Counted from the first letter of the stretch, positions 35,208-44,624 are shown. The stretch: DNA of 64,000 nt from Paenibacillus thiaminolyticus (GCF_007066085.1 NZ_CP041405.1:4543001-4607000); one strand, 5' to 3'. Made by a program: numbers and translations. Notes: generated by a model from the letters alone, not told the origin.

Positions 35208-36980
35208 ATGGCAGCGGCGCCATGGCCTTTTCTGCTGCGGCTTGTCCGCAAGCAGCGCGTGAAGCTGCTCGCATCCTGCATCAGCTCCGCAGCGAGCGCC
35301 GTATTCGCGCTCATTCCATACGTGTTTGTGTTCCGAATTGCGGAACAATTGTTGGAGCCGCCGATCGATTGGGCTTCGGTGCGGCAGTTCATTCTGCTAG
35401 CTCTCGTCTCGATTCTGCTTCGGTTCGCTCTGATGGCGGCTTCGACGATGCTGGCGCATGCCGCAGCGTTCCATGTGCTGTATGACCTGCGGGTGCGCTT
35501 GATCGAGAAGCTCGGCAAGCTGCCATTGGGCTTCTTCGGCGAGCAGCATTCCGGGCGCGTCAAAAAAGTGGCAGCCGACGATGTCGAGCGGATCGAGGCC
35601 TTCATCGCGCATCATCTGCCGGACTTGACCGCTTCGATCGTGGCGCCGCTGTTGACGGCGGCATACTTGTTCAGCGTGGATTGGCGCCTGGCGCTTGCGG
35701 CGCTGCTCCCGATTCCGGCCGCTTATGCGGTGCAGGGAATGATGCTGATGCGAGGGAAGCGCTCGACCGATATGAAGCGCATGTATGATCTGTCCGAGGC
35801 GATGAACGGGGCGATCGTGGAGTTCATTCATGCGATGCCGGTCATTAAATCATTCAATCAGACGGTGCACTCGTTCGCCCGTTACCGCCATTCAGTGGAG
35901 AGCTATGCGTCCCTGTGGTCGCAGATCGCGCGCCGCAAGACGCCATTATATATGTTATTCCTCCTCCTGCTGGAGTCGGGCTTGCTGTTCATTATGCCGC
36001 TGGGCGTCTGGATGTACGGACAGCAGTTGATCACGCTTTCGGTATTGGTGCTGTTCCTCCTGCTTGGTGTCGGACTGACCGCTCCGCTGCGCCAGATCTC
36101 GACGCTCGGGCATATGATGCAGAACAATATGGAGGGCGTAAGACGCATTCAACAGCTTCTGGAGGAAAAGGAGCAGTCCGAAGGACTGGCGGCTGCGCGG
36201 TCCATGCCCGAACGGTTCGATATCGCGTTCCGGCAAGTGCGCTTCGGCTATGAGGAACGTCAGGTGCTAAGAGGCATTGACTTCGTGGCCGAGCACGGGA
36301 AGGCGACGGCGCTCGTCGGGCCTTCCGGCGCGGGCAAGTCAACCGCCGCACAGCTCATTGCCCGATTCTACGAGGTGACGGACGGCTCGATCCAGATCGG
36401 GGGCATCGATATTCGCTCCATTCCACAGCCGCAATTGATGGACATGATCTCGTTCGTGTTCCAGGACGTCCCGGTGGTGAGTGATACGGTGGCCGCCAAT
36501 CTGCGGATGGGCAGGGCCGATGCGGAGGAGGGCGAGCTGATTCGCGCCGCGGAAGCCGCACAGGCGCATCAATTTATCGCGGCGCTCCCGGACGGATACG
36601 ACACGGTGATCGGAGAAGGCGGCGTTCATTTGAGCGGCGGGGAGCGGCAGCGGATCGCGATTGCGCGCGCGATCTTGAAGGACGCGCCCGTGCTTATTCT
36701 GGATGAAGCCTTCGCCTTCGCCGATGCGGAAAATGAAGCGAAAATCCAGGAAGCGTTAAGCCGGTTGCTGCAGGATCGAACGGTGATTGTCATCGCCCAT
36801 CGGCTATCTTCGATTACGGACGCGGATCGCATCGTCGTATTGGAGGACGGCGCCGTCGCAGGACAGGGGACGCATGCCGAGCTGCTTCGGGACTGCCCGT
36901 TATACGCGGGATTGTGGAAGGCGCATCGGGAAGCGGAGGAGTGGTCATTGGATGGAGGACAGGAGGGAGCTTATGTTTGA
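35208..36980 (+). CDS. ABC transporter, fused membrane and ATPase domains (first subunit)
   Basis: 590 residues. Type IV (exporter-fold) membrane domain ~1-320, then an ATPase with Walker A GPSGAGKSTAA, signature LSGGERQRIAIARAI and Walker B VLILDEAFAFAD, where the usual DEATA reads DEAFA. Placed between a siderophore-binding lipoprotein and a second half-transporter, it resembles YbtP/IrtA-type ferric-siderophore importers built on an exporter fold (inference from context). The ATG at 35208 is 9 bases after GAAAGGGG. It overlaps the next gene by eight bases. The alternative is export of a siderophore or a drug. Confidence 0.88.
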   Translation: MAAAPWPFLLRLVRKQRVKLLASCISSAASAVFALIPYVFVFRIAEQLLEPPIDWASVRQFILLALVSILLRFALMAASTMLAHAAAFHVLYDLRVRLIEKLGKLPLGFFGEQHSGRVKKVAADDVERIEAFIAHHLPDLTASIVAPLLTAAYLFSVDWRLALAALLPIPAAYAVQGMMLMRGKRSTDMKRMYDLSEAMNGAIVEFIHAMPVIKSFNQTVHSFARYRHSVESYASLWSQIARRKTPLYMLFLLLLESGLLFIMPLGVWMYGQQLITLSVLVLFLLLGVGLTAPLRQISTLGHMMQNNMEGVRRIQQLLEEKEQSEGLAAARSMPERFDIAFRQVRFGYEERQVLRGIDFVAEHGKATALVGPSGAGKSTAAQLIARFYEVTDGSIQIGGIDIRSIPQPQLMDMISFVFQDVPVVSDTVAANLRMGRADAEEGELIRAAEAAQAHQFIAALPDGYDTVIGEGGVHLSGGERQRIAIARAILKDAPVLILDEAFAFADAENEAKIQEALSRLLQDRTVIVIAHRLSSITDADRIVVLEDGAVAGQGTHAELLRDCPLYAGLWKAHREAEEWSLDGGQEGAYV

Positions 36981-38715
36981 CACGATACGCAGGATTACAG
37001 GGCGATCCGGGGCATTGTTCACGCGGGCTACCCTCTATACGATTATCGAGATGATCGCGAACGCCGCTCCGATGGGGCTGCTGTTCTTCATGCTGGCCTC
37101 GCTGTTCCAAGCAGCGCCGACCGTGGAGCAAATCGTCTGGTGGACCGGGATTCTGCTCATGCTGTTCGCGATCCAGGCGGTATTCGGCAGCCTGGGACAG
37201 ATCGAGGCGCAGAGCAGGGGGGCCTCGGTGATGAAGGAGGTGCGGCTGCGTCTCGGCGAGCATTTGCGCAAGCTGCCGATGGGCTTTTTTGCCCGACACG
37301 ATCAGGGAGATATCAGTCATACGCTCCTGACGAACGTCGATGAAGCGGAAATGATCTTGACGCACCTGTTCAATCAGTTCATCGGAGCGGTAACGCTGCC
37401 CATCGTGAGCGCCTTGTTCCTGCTGGCCGTCGATTGGCGGTTGGCGCTCGCTGTGCTCGTATCCGTGCCGCTGGCTCTGCCGCTCCTGTTCTGGTCCCAG
37501 CGCGTGATGGCGAACCGCAGCAAGCAGCGGCAAGGGGCGGCGGCAGCGGTCAATTCGCGTCTTCTCGAGTATGTGCAGACGATTCGCCTGATGAAGGCGC
37601 ATAACCAGACAGGCCAGCGGTTCGCGCGCCTGGACCGGGCGATGGCCCGCCTGCGGGATGAGAGCATCCGCGTCGAAGCGCTGACGTCGCCGGTCGTGAT
37701 GCTATTCTCCATCGTGCTGGAACTGGGCTTCATCCTGCTGCTGCTGACCGGCTGCTATTTGCTCGAAGGCGGGCGCATCGATGCGCCGATGCTGCTAATC
37801 TTCCTCGTCATCAGCATGAAGTTCTATCAGCCGCTGCGCGCGGCGGGCGCGTCATTGACGCAGATGAGATATATGGCCTCCGCAGGCGAGCGCATCCAGG
37901 GCATTTTTGCCGAGAAGCCGCTGCCCGAGCCGGAGCAGCCGCAGCGTCCGGAGTCTTACAATATCCAGTTCGAAAATGTGAGGTTCTGTCACGGGGAGAA
38001 CGAGGTGCTGCGCGGCATTCATGTGTATATTCCGGAATGCAGCCTCGTCGCGCTGGTGGGCCCATCCGGCGCGGGCAAATCAACGATAGCCGGCTTAATC
38101 TCGCGCTATTGGGATGTCACTGAGGGGGCTGTCAAGATCGGCGGCGTCGATGTCCGGGATATGCGCAGCGAGGAACTGCTGGCGTCCATCAGCATGGTGC
38201 AGCAGCAGCCCTATTTGTTCAACGAGACGATCGCCGACAATATTCGGATGGGCAAGCCGGCTGCGACGGACGCGGAAGTGGTGGAAGCAGCGCAAGCGGC
38301 GCACTGCCACGAGTTTATTATGAAGCTGCCGATCGGCTACGGCACGATCGCCGGCGAGGGCGGGGCGATGCTGTCCGGCGGCGAGAAGCAGCGGATTGCG
38401 ATCGCCCGGGCGATGCTGAAGGATGCGCCCATCATTATTCTCGACGAAGCGACGGCCTCGCTCGATCCGGAGAATGAGATGCATCTGCAGCGTGCCATCA
38501 GCAAGCTGACACATCGCAAGACGGTGCTCGTCATCGCCCATCGCCTGAAGACGATACGCGGGGCCGATTCGATCATCGTCGTGGAGCAGGGGCGGATCGC
38601 AGAGACGGGCACGCATGACGAGCTGCTGGCGCATGGCGGGCTGTATCATCGGTTGTGGCAGGAGCAGCACAAAATCGGGGGCTGGAAGATCGGCGGCGGC
38701 CATCGCCCAGCCTGA
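36973..38715 (+). CDS. ABC transporter, fused membrane and ATPase domains (second subunit)
   Basis: 580 residues, same architecture as its upstream partner. Walker A GPSGAGKSTIA, signature LSGGEKQRIAIARAM, Walker B IIILDEATASLDPENEM, the canonical form. It probably forms a heterodimer with the 35208 product in which the two ATP sites are unequal. The ATG at 36973 lies behind AGGAGGGAG inside the end of the previous gene; longer frames from 36787 overlap it needlessly. The IS element is inserted 110 bases after its stop codon. Confidence 0.9.
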   Translation: MFDTIRRITGRSGALFTRATLYTIIEMIANAAPMGLLFFMLASLFQAAPTVEQIVWWTGILLMLFAIQAVFGSLGQIEAQSRGASVMKEVRLRLGEHLRKLPMGFFARHDQGDISHTLLTNVDEAEMILTHLFNQFIGAVTLPIVSALFLLAVDWRLALAVLVSVPLALPLLFWSQRVMANRSKQRQGAAAAVNSRLLEYVQTIRLMKAHNQTGQRFARLDRAMARLRDESIRVEALTSPVVMLFSIVLELGFILLLLTGCYLLEGGRIDAPMLLIFLVISMKFYQPLRAAGASLTQMRYMASAGERIQGIFAEKPLPEPEQPQRPESYNIQFENVRFCHGENEVLRGIHVYIPECSLVALVGPSGAGKSTIAGLISRYWDVTEGAVKIGGVDVRDMRSEELLASISMVQQQPYLFNETIADNIRMGKPAATDAEVVEAAQAAHCHEFIMKLPIGYGTIAGEGGAMLSGGEKQRIAIARAMLKDAPIIILDEATASLDPENEMHLQRAISKLTHRKTVLVIAHRLKTIRGADSIIVVEQGRIAETGTHDELLAHGGLYHRLWQEQHKIGGWKIGGGHRPA

Positions 38716-38812
38716 ATGGAAGCGACGGGAAGGACCTGCCGCGGGGAAGAATCGAAGTCGATTACCGGGCAGGCCTTTGTTCGTCGTCGGCTCTAACCTC
38801 AGCGATGGGACA

Positions 38813-38824
38813 ACCCGCTGGCCC
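38813..38824. repeat. Target-site duplication, left copy
   Basis: ACCCGCTGGCCC directly abuts the left inverted repeat of the IS. The right copy at 40463-40474 reads ACCCGTTGGCCC, one mismatch. Twelve bases fits the 10-13 bp duplications of the IS4/IS231 group. Confidence 0.75.
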
Positions 38825-38874
38825 AATGTCATTAAGTTTAGCTCAAAGACAAGAGCCGAAAACATAGGAATCTG

Positions 38875-38912
38875 AAACGGCATGGGAAAAGACCCTGTGC
38901 CGTTTCTTTTTT
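38875..38912 (+). terminator. Inward-facing terminator at the left IS end
   Basis: AAACGGCATGGG pairs with CCCTGTGCCGTTT, followed by CTTTTTTATA on the + strand. It would stop transcripts of the upstream ABC operon from entering the element. Confidence 0.85.
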
Positions 38913-38989
38913 ATACAAGCAAGGAAAAAAGTGCACGGCAAACAAAGCGGAGGGAAGATCCGCTTAAAAAGATGTTCATGTGAAACGAA

Positions 38990-40310
38990 TTATGCTACTC
39001 TGTAGACGAAGCTAACCACTGATTTGTAGCGTATTTTGCGCGTATTCTGCTGCCCTGGGCGAACGGGTCGAATCGGCAAAATGTTTTTGCGAATCAGCGC
39101 TTCAACATCAGGCGGGGGTTCATCGTCCCTTGAGCGCAGGAAGTGTCTACACACGTGAACGGCAACCGTGAAGTTAACTTGATAGGGGTGCCGTTTCTCC
39201 ATTTGGGAAATGACGACGTGCGAGGTCATCATTTCAGCGAAATTGTACAGGATCATTCTTGCGAATATCTCCTGGGATGGACTCTCGTTTCTTTGCATGA
39301 AAATTCGTCAGACCGACAGTGTACTTTAATGCCCGGAATGAGGTTTCAATGCCCCATCGCATGTTATACATAGACATGATTTCACCCGGTGGGAAATTCG
39401 TGGCGGTAAGATTCGTAATGACGGTCTCAAAAGCGCCACTCGGCAGGACGAAACGAACCACCCGAAAGGAAATCGGGTAAAACAAGTTCTCGTGCAAATC
39501 CAAAAAATCAAAGGTTGACGTGGAAGGGACGAACTTGTACATCTCTGGATGAGCCTTGACCGCTTTGGTTTGTTTTTTGGTGAGTGTCAGATGAACGTCC
39601 CGATCAAACTCTCCGCTAGAGGGCAAACGCAAGCCCGAAAGAATACCATTGGAATCCAAATCCTTTACCCGTATGACATAGTTCCACCCTTTGCGTTCAA
39701 GATGCGTGAAATTGTTGTAACTTTCATAACCTCTATCGGCAATCACAATGGTTTTGCCCTTGATTGGAGAACGGTGAACCATAGCAGCCAGCGCCCTTCC
39801 CTCGTTGCATAACCTTCGTGGCTGAACAATGGCATCCACGTACAGTCTGTTGCACAAGTCATAGGCAGCGTTCAAATGCAGAAGGTTATAGCCTTTCGTG
39901 TTCGGTTGACTTTGAAAATAGGTGTCCGTGTCCGCAGAGTCAGTTGCGATATGCAAATCCGAACCGTCAACGGCAAGTAGCCGATACCCTCGGTAGTCCT
40001 TGATATCCGTAACCGATTGCGTAAATGCGTGAAACAAGAATTCCACAGCAGACGGCAGCACTTTATTCCTCTGTTGGACAAAAGCGGAAGTGGTTGCGGT
40101 GTTTACGTCATAGCCTTGTGATTCCAAAAGTTCCTTATATATGCTGTTGCCCCCCATGGAGATCAGGAGTTGCATCACCGTTTCAAAGGGCAGCTTTTTC
40201 TTTCGGGTAAAATCTTTTTCAGGGTTTTTGACATAAGGAGCTGGTGCGGCTGCCATTTCTCGTATGAGGGATGTCAGCGTTTTTTTTAGCGAATTCGCAT
40301 ACTCATTCAT
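38990..40310 (-). pseudogene. IS4-family transposase, frameshifted
   Basis: Together the two frames encode ~440 residues, the family norm. The first frame, from the ATG at 40310 behind GAGGAGG, contains the DDE residues: LAVDGSDLHIATD, TIVIADRGYESYNNF and the YREK-type MYNMRWGIETSFRALKY. It breaks at FHAKKRES and ends at 39234. The second frame resumes with SQEIFARMILYNFAEMMTSH and runs to 38990. A loss of two bases (or gain of one) near 39275 explains the break. The element is probably inactive unless the shift is programmed. Confidence 0.85.
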
Positions 40311-40384
40311 GGACGTGGCCTCCTCGTGTTTCAAGGGTCTTCGCCACACATATCCATCTACCTGTTAAGTCTTGATTTTCTTTC

Positions 40385-40422
40385 AAAAAAAGAGCGGGCT
40401 ATCTTTTCGATAACCTGCTCTT
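40385..40422 (-). terminator. Inward-facing terminator at the right IS end
   Basis: On the minus strand AAGAGCAGGTTATC pairs with GATAGCCCGCTCTT, followed by TTTTT. It would stop transcripts of the minus-strand neighbours from reading into the transposase. Confidence 0.8.
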
Positions 40423-40462
40423 GTGCTTGATTATGGTTTCCACGCCTTATCTTAATGACATT

Positions 40463-40474
40463 ACCCGTTGGCCC
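40463..40474. repeat. Target-site duplication, right copy
   Basis: ACCCGTTGGCCC abuts the right inverted repeat of the IS; it matches the left copy at 38813 in 11 of 12 bases. Confidence 0.75.
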
Positions 40475-40491
40475 GGCATTTTTTTGCTTGG

Positions 40492-41199
40492 CTAGTGTGT
40501 TCCGTTGCGGATGGAATCCACCTGTCTGTTCACCCGCTTGCGCAATAGATTCAGCAGCATCCTTGTGAGAGGACTCTTCGTATTGTTGTACTTGGCAAAG
40601 AACTCATCCGGATGATCGTAATATCCCAAATCTTCGGTAATGGAAAAGCTCTGAATATACGTGCTGTCCCCGCGCCAGCAGAGGTTGATCTGTTCCCTGT
40701 TCTTGACGGCTACCCCGTACCCGATATACCCTCCATTCGAGCTGCACAGCTTATCCTTGACCCGGCTCAGATACGGATCGTCGATAATGACCCCCTCAAG
40801 AGCCAGCCACTTGTTACCGTAATACACTTCGGTCCAGGCATGAACGATTTTTTGCGGCGCGAAAAAGTAAACCAGTCCGGTCAACGCGCCTTTTTGCATG
40901 CGCTTATCGATATAGAACCCGTGAATGCGGCACGGAATGCCGACTTTACGCAGGAGGGCCATGAGCAGAATGCTTTTCGTATTGCATTGCCCGCGGCCGT
41001 CCCGCAGCACTTCGGAAGCGGGAATATCGTCGCTCCGGTTGTAGCCGAATGGGATCTCGTTGCGCACGAACTCATAGATTTCTCGAATCTTGTCGTAGTC
41101 GGAGAGTTGGCCCCATTGGCGTTCTTCCACCAGCTCGTGTATGGAAGGATGGTTATAATCGACGAGGTCCGTCGCCTGCAAATATGGAATGCGCTCCAT
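40492..41199 (-). CDS. Transglutaminase-like cysteine protease/transferase domain protein
   Basis: 235 residues. The transglutaminase core is visible: the catalytic Cys in DGRGQCNTKSILLMALLRKV, His in KIVHAWTEVYYG, and a following acidic residue near DDPYLSRV. No signal peptide, so it is probably cytoplasmic. Members act as proteases, transglutaminases or amide hydrolases; the substrate is unknown. Of several starts, the ATG at 41199 has the best spacing from AAAGGG. It follows an AraC-type regulator gene by 14 bases and is probably its co-transcribed partner. Confidence 0.85.
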   Translation of the reverse strand: MERIPYLQATDLVDYNHPSIHELVEERQWGQLSDYDKIREIYEFVRNEIPFGYNRSDDIPASEVLRDGRGQCNTKSILLMALLRKVGIPCRIHGFYIDKRMQKGALTGLVYFFAPQKIVHAWTEVYYGNKWLALEGVIIDDPYLSRVKDKLCSSNGGYIGYGVAVKNREQINLCWRGDSTYIQSFSITEDLGYYDHPDEFFAKYNNTKSPLTRMLLNLLRKRVNRQVDSIRNGTH

Positions 41200-41213
41200 G
41201 ATCATCACCCTTT

Positions 41214-42020
41214 CTAGCTTAGACTATAAGGGAGATGCAGGGAATTGACTTTCATATATCTGCTATTCTGCACGATGGCGCGCGGAGGCATGCCAAGCTT
41301 GTCCCGCACCGTGCGGGTAAAATGAGACGAACTGCTGAATCCCGCCTCCAGGGCCGCATCCGTCATCGTATGGCCGCTAAAAATATAGTGAAAGGCCGTC
41401 TCCATTTTTTGAAGAAGAATGTAGCTGGATAAGGAGATGCCAACCTCTTCCTTGAAAAGATGAGACAGCCGGCTTTCCGATAAATAGACGCGTTCACTGA
41501 GCCGCTTGACGGTCAAGCGATGCAAGGGGGACTGCTCGATGCACCTTAGCGCGTCCAGAATCCGATCATCCAGCGCATGTTCGATTCCGGAAGCTTGCAG
41601 CCCCAGCGCTTCCCTGGTCCGGTCGAACGCCTTCATATATGCTTCGGGACAAGCAGCCGTGAGCAAGCAATCCGTGGCGATATGCCGCAATTGATTCACC
41701 GTATGCGCATCGAGAACATAAGCGTCGTTCCTGTGCAAAAAGGCGCGCTTCAGCATTTCGCCGAACAGCGATTCCGGATTGACCAGCAGATACCACTGCC
41801 ACTCTTCGCCGCCATGCAGCTTATGTCTTGTATTCGAGGGAAGAATTACCCCGGAGACGCGCATGGGTCGATTGGCGATCGTAACATCAAAATCATGTTC
41901 AAGCCCAATGGTTACTTGAATATAGTGATGAATATGATCATGGGCATCCACCTTTTTGGTCAAAAAAGAAATATGATCCTCGCACGAGAACAGGATTAAG
42001 CCATATGGAGTCCGTATCAT
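41214..42020 (-). CDS. AraC-family transcriptional regulator
   Basis: 268 residues. A cupin-like sensor with HDHIHHYIQVTIGL and a SNTRHKLHGGEEWQWYLL block occupies ~1-150. The C-terminal ~100 residues form the double helix-turn-helix: LSERVYLSESRLSHLFKEEV and MTDAALEAGFSSSSHFTRTV. The effector is unknown. The start follows GGGAGG. The transglutaminase-like gene downstream is the likely target, possibly with autoregulation. Confidence 0.92.
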   Translation of the reverse strand: MIRTPYGLILFSCEDHISFLTKKVDAHDHIHHYIQVTIGLEHDFDVTIANRPMRVSGVILPSNTRHKLHGGEEWQWYLLVNPESLFGEMLKRAFLHRNDAYVLDAHTVNQLRHIATDCLLTAACPEAYMKAFDRTREALGLQASGIEHALDDRILDALRCIEQSPLHRLTVKRLSERVYLSESRLSHLFKEEVGISLSSYILLQKMETAFHYIFSGHTMTDAALEAGFSSSSHFTRTVRDKLGMPPRAIVQNSRYMKVNSLHLPYSLS

Positions 42021-42046
42021 GGGAATGTTATGCCTCCCGTTCTATA

Positions 42047-42139
42047 TCAATTGACCCGCTGCCCGTTGTCCTCCTCATCGTATGCCATGGCATCCCGCAA
42101 TGGCAAGCGGAACCGGGGGCTGCACCGCAATTGGCGCAT
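42047..42139 (-). CDS. Candidate small ORF, 30 residues, sharing a motif with the ORF at 45675
   Basis: A minus-strand frame, MRQLRCSPRF then RLPLRDAMAYDEEDNGQRVN, ends 26 bases before the AraC start. The block RLPxRDxxAYDxED recurs in the candidate ORF at 45675-45833, and the DNA is also similar (~70% over 60 bases). No clear ribosome-binding site is seen. It may be a remnant of a longer small protein. Confidence 0.3.
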   Translation of the reverse strand: MRQLRCSPRFRLPLRDAMAYDEEDNGQRVN

Positions 42140-42193
42140 GACGAAGGGCTATCCAGCCCGGAACGAGGCGATTTCATCACAAAACATAGTTAA

Positions 42194-42223
42194 TTGATAG
42201 GAATTGTACGAAAAAAATATTGT
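42194..42223 (+). promoter_or_regulatory. Promoter of the cystine-type transport operon
   Basis: TTGATA (42194-42199), an 18-base spacer and TATTGT (42218-42223), about 90 bases before the start codon at 42314. Confidence 0.45.
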
Positions 42224-42313
42224 ATCCCCCCAAGAACCGTGATATCATCGGAACAATCATCGGTCTCATAAGATCGCAGCAAATGATATTTCACTTTGAG
42301 GGGGTTGTGCGCG

Positions 42314-43144
42314 ATGAAGAGAAGAACAGTAACATTCCTGTTGCTTGCCCTTGCAGCCATGATGCTGGCGGCTTGCGGCAGCCAGAGCGAGGGCGCGAAG
42401 CCAGAGTCCGGACAAGGAGCGGCCGCCTCGGCGGAAGCGGACGGCTTGCTGGAAGAGATCAAGGCGAGCGGGAAGCTGCGCATCGGCACCGAGGGGACGT
42501 ACCCGCCATTCACGTTCCATGACGATAGCGGCAAGCTGACCGGGTTCGACGTCGAGATTGCCGAAGAGGTGGCGAAGCGGTTAGGGGTGACGCCGGAATT
42601 CACCGAAGCGAAGTGGGACGGAATGTTCGCCGGGCTGGACGCGGAGCGGTTCGATATCGTCGTGAACCAGGTGGCCATCAACGATGATCGGAAACAGAAA
42701 TATGACTTTTCCGAGCCGTACAGCGTGTCGAAAGCCGTGCTGATCGTGCATGAAGATAATCAGGAGGTGAAGGCTTTCGCGGATCTTCAAGGCAAAAAAG
42801 CCGGCCAATCGCTCACCTCCAACTTGACGGAGCTGGCGCGAGAAAACGGCGCGGACATTGTGCAGACCGATGGCTTCAACCAGGCGATCGAATTGCTTGT
42901 ATCGAAGCGCATTGATGTCACGGTGAACGACGGCCTATCCTTCCTCGATTTCAAAAAGCACCGTCCAGACGCCAAGGTGAAGGTCGTGGCGGAGCATGCG
43001 AATGCGTCCCGCAGCGGCATCCTGCTGCGCAAAGGCAATCCGGAACTGGCCGACGCGGTGAATAAGGCCTTGGCGGACATGCAGGCCGACGGCACGTATT
43101 TGAACATTTCCCAAAAATATTTTAATGCCGACATTTCGAAATAA
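42314..43144 (+). CDS. Polar amino-acid (cystine-type) ABC substrate-binding lipoprotein
   Basis: 276 residues, SBP_bac_3 family. Lipobox MLAAC. Family markers: GKLRIGTEGTYPPFTFHDDS, TGFDVEIAEEVAKRLGV, and AINDDRKQKYDFSEPYSVSK. It most resembles cystine-binding proteins of the TcyA/TcyJ group, so L-cystine is a reasonable but unproven ligand. The ATG at 42314 lies 10 bases after GAGGGGG. It starts a three-gene operon with a permease and a (frameshifted) ATPase. Confidence 0.9.
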   Translation: MKRRTVTFLLLALAAMMLAACGSQSEGAKPESGQGAAASAEADGLLEEIKASGKLRIGTEGTYPPFTFHDDSGKLTGFDVEIAEEVAKRLGVTPEFTEAKWDGMFAGLDAERFDIVVNQVAINDDRKQKYDFSEPYSVSKAVLIVHEDNQEVKAFADLQGKKAGQSLTSNLTELARENGADIVQTDGFNQAIELLVSKRIDVTVNDGLSFLDFKKHRPDAKVKVVAEHANASRSGILLRKGNPELADAVNKALADMQADGTYLNISQKYFNADISK

Positions 43145-43158
43145 CCGGGTGGTTGCTC

Positions 43159-43824
43159 ATGGATAAAAATATACAGCTATTTATCGATTCGTTATGGCCA
43201 TTGCTCAAATCGGGGCTGTTGTTCGCGATTCCGCTGACACTGATCTCGTTCGCGCTTGGTCTGGCGCTTGCATTATTGACGGCTTTGGCCCGCTTATCGA
43301 ATATCCGGCCGCTCGTGTGGGCCGCCCGCTTCTATGTCTGGATCATTCGGGGGACGCCGCTGCTCGTGCAATTGTTTATTATTTTCTACGGCCTGCCCAG
43401 CATGGGGATTACGATCGGCGCCTTCCCGGCCGCGGTGATCGGGTTCTCGCTGAGCGTTGGCGCCTACAACTCGGAAGTGCTGCGGGCCGCCATCCAATCG
43501 ATCCCGCAGGGACAATGGGAAGCGGCGGAATCGCTCAGCATGACGCGCAGCCAGATTTTGCGCCGGATTATTCTGCCGCAAGCGGCCAGGGTGTCGGTGC
43601 CTCCGCTGTCGAATTCATTCATCAGCCTGGTGAAGGATACATCGCTGGCCGCGACCATTACGGTGACGGAGATGTTCCAGAGCGCCCAGCAGATCGCCGC
43701 GGCCACCTACGAGCATATGCTCATCTATTGCGAAGTGGCGCTCCTTTATTTATTGTTCAGCACGATTTTGTCCGCCCTGCAGGCGAAGGCGGAAAAATAT
43801 TTTGAACGCTACGCCGTTCGATAG
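43159..43824 (+). CDS. Polar amino-acid (cystine-type) ABC permease
   Basis: 221 residues, five membrane segments, HisM/TcyB type. FYVWIIRGTPLLVQLFIIFY is the family hallmark, and the EAA loop is QWEAAESLSMTRSQILRRII, followed by PQAARVSVPPLSNSFISLVK. The ATG at 43159 follows GGGTGG. The next gene begins 10 bases after its stop. Confidence 0.92.
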   Translation: MDKNIQLFIDSLWPLLKSGLLFAIPLTLISFALGLALALLTALARLSNIRPLVWAARFYVWIIRGTPLLVQLFIIFYGLPSMGITIGAFPAAVIGFSLSVGAYNSEVLRAAIQSIPQGQWEAAESLSMTRSQILRRIILPQAARVSVPPLSNSFISLVKDTSLAATITVTEMFQSAQQIAAATYEHMLIYCEVALLYLLFSTILSALQAKAEKYFERYAVR

Positions 43825-43834
43825 GAGCGTGTAC

Positions 43835-44613
43835 ATGATAGACATAAGAGATGTGCGCAAACATATCGGAGATATGCCGATCTTGAAAGGGATTCGTCTG
43901 CATGTGAAAAAAGGGGAGACGGTGGTCATCATCGGCCCTTCGGGCTCCGGCAAGTCGACGCTGCTGCCTGCTTGAATTTGCTGGAGCAGCCGACGAGCGG
44001 CTCGGTCCGCATTGGCGACGCCGAGCTCCATTTCCGGGAGGGGGCAGGGCTGGAGCGGGCGGCGCTGAAGAAGCTGCGCCTGCATACCGGGATGGTGTTC
44101 CAGGCGCATCATTTGTTCCCGCATATGACCGCGCTGCACAATGTGATGGAGGGTCCGTTGACGGTACGGCGGCGGGCGCAAGCGGAAGCGCGCGCTCTCG
44201 CGCTCCAACTGCTGGAGAAGGCCGGCTTGGCCGGCAAGGCGGAGGCGTATCCGTACCAGTTGTCGGGCGGGCAGCAGCAGCGTGTCGGCATCGCGAGGGC
44301 ATTGGCGTTAGAACCGGATGTGATGCTGTTCGATGAGCCCACATCGGCGCTTGATCCCGAGATCGCGGGCGAAGTGCTGGACGTGATGGCCGAGCTGAAG
44401 CAGGAAGGGATGACGATGGTCATCGTCACCCATGAGATGCAGTTCGCGCGCACCATGGCGGACCGGGTTATTTTCCTGGATCAAGGGGTTGTCATCGAGG
44501 AAGGCCCGCCAGATCAACTGTTCGACCGGCCAGCCCAGGAGCGGACGCGGCAATTTCTCCATCGTCTCCATTGGATGAAGGATGTCCCGGCCGCAGCTTC
44601 CCAAGCGATATGA
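43835..44613 (+). pseudogene. Polar amino-acid ABC ATPase, frameshifted after Walker A
   Basis: The ATG at 43835 (behind AGGAG) opens [20 protein letters not shown] and reaches Walker [12 protein letters not shown]. The next codons read PA and stop (TGA 43973-43975). The other frame continues at once with [15 protein letters not shown] and runs to 44613 through [17 protein letters not shown] and [16 protein letters not shown]. Other members read STLLRCLNLLE here; one missing base after 43967 explains the break. The rest is full length and well kept, so the lesion is recent or a sequencing error. If real, this importer lacks its ATPase unless another substitutes. Confidence 0.88.
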
Positions 44614-44624
44614 AGGGCGATCCT

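Larger units (their letters stand above)
38825..40462 (-). mobile_element. IS4-family (IS231-like) insertion sequence, 1638 bp
   Basis: Both ends carry the inverted repeat AATGTCATTAAG (38825-38836, and its complement at 40451-40462), with looser similarity continuing inward. A 12-bp near-perfect direct repeat flanks it. It encodes one DDE transposase on the minus strand, which is frameshifted. Hairpin terminators near each end face inward. The size and target duplication fit IS231-type elements. The single mismatch in the duplication suggests the insertion is not very recent. Confidence 0.88.

Noticed and set aside
42060..42313. SAM or T-box riboswitch upstream of the cystine-type operon
   Set aside because: No S-box or T-box sequence marks were found; only a promoter-like pair and a candidate small ORF on the other strand.
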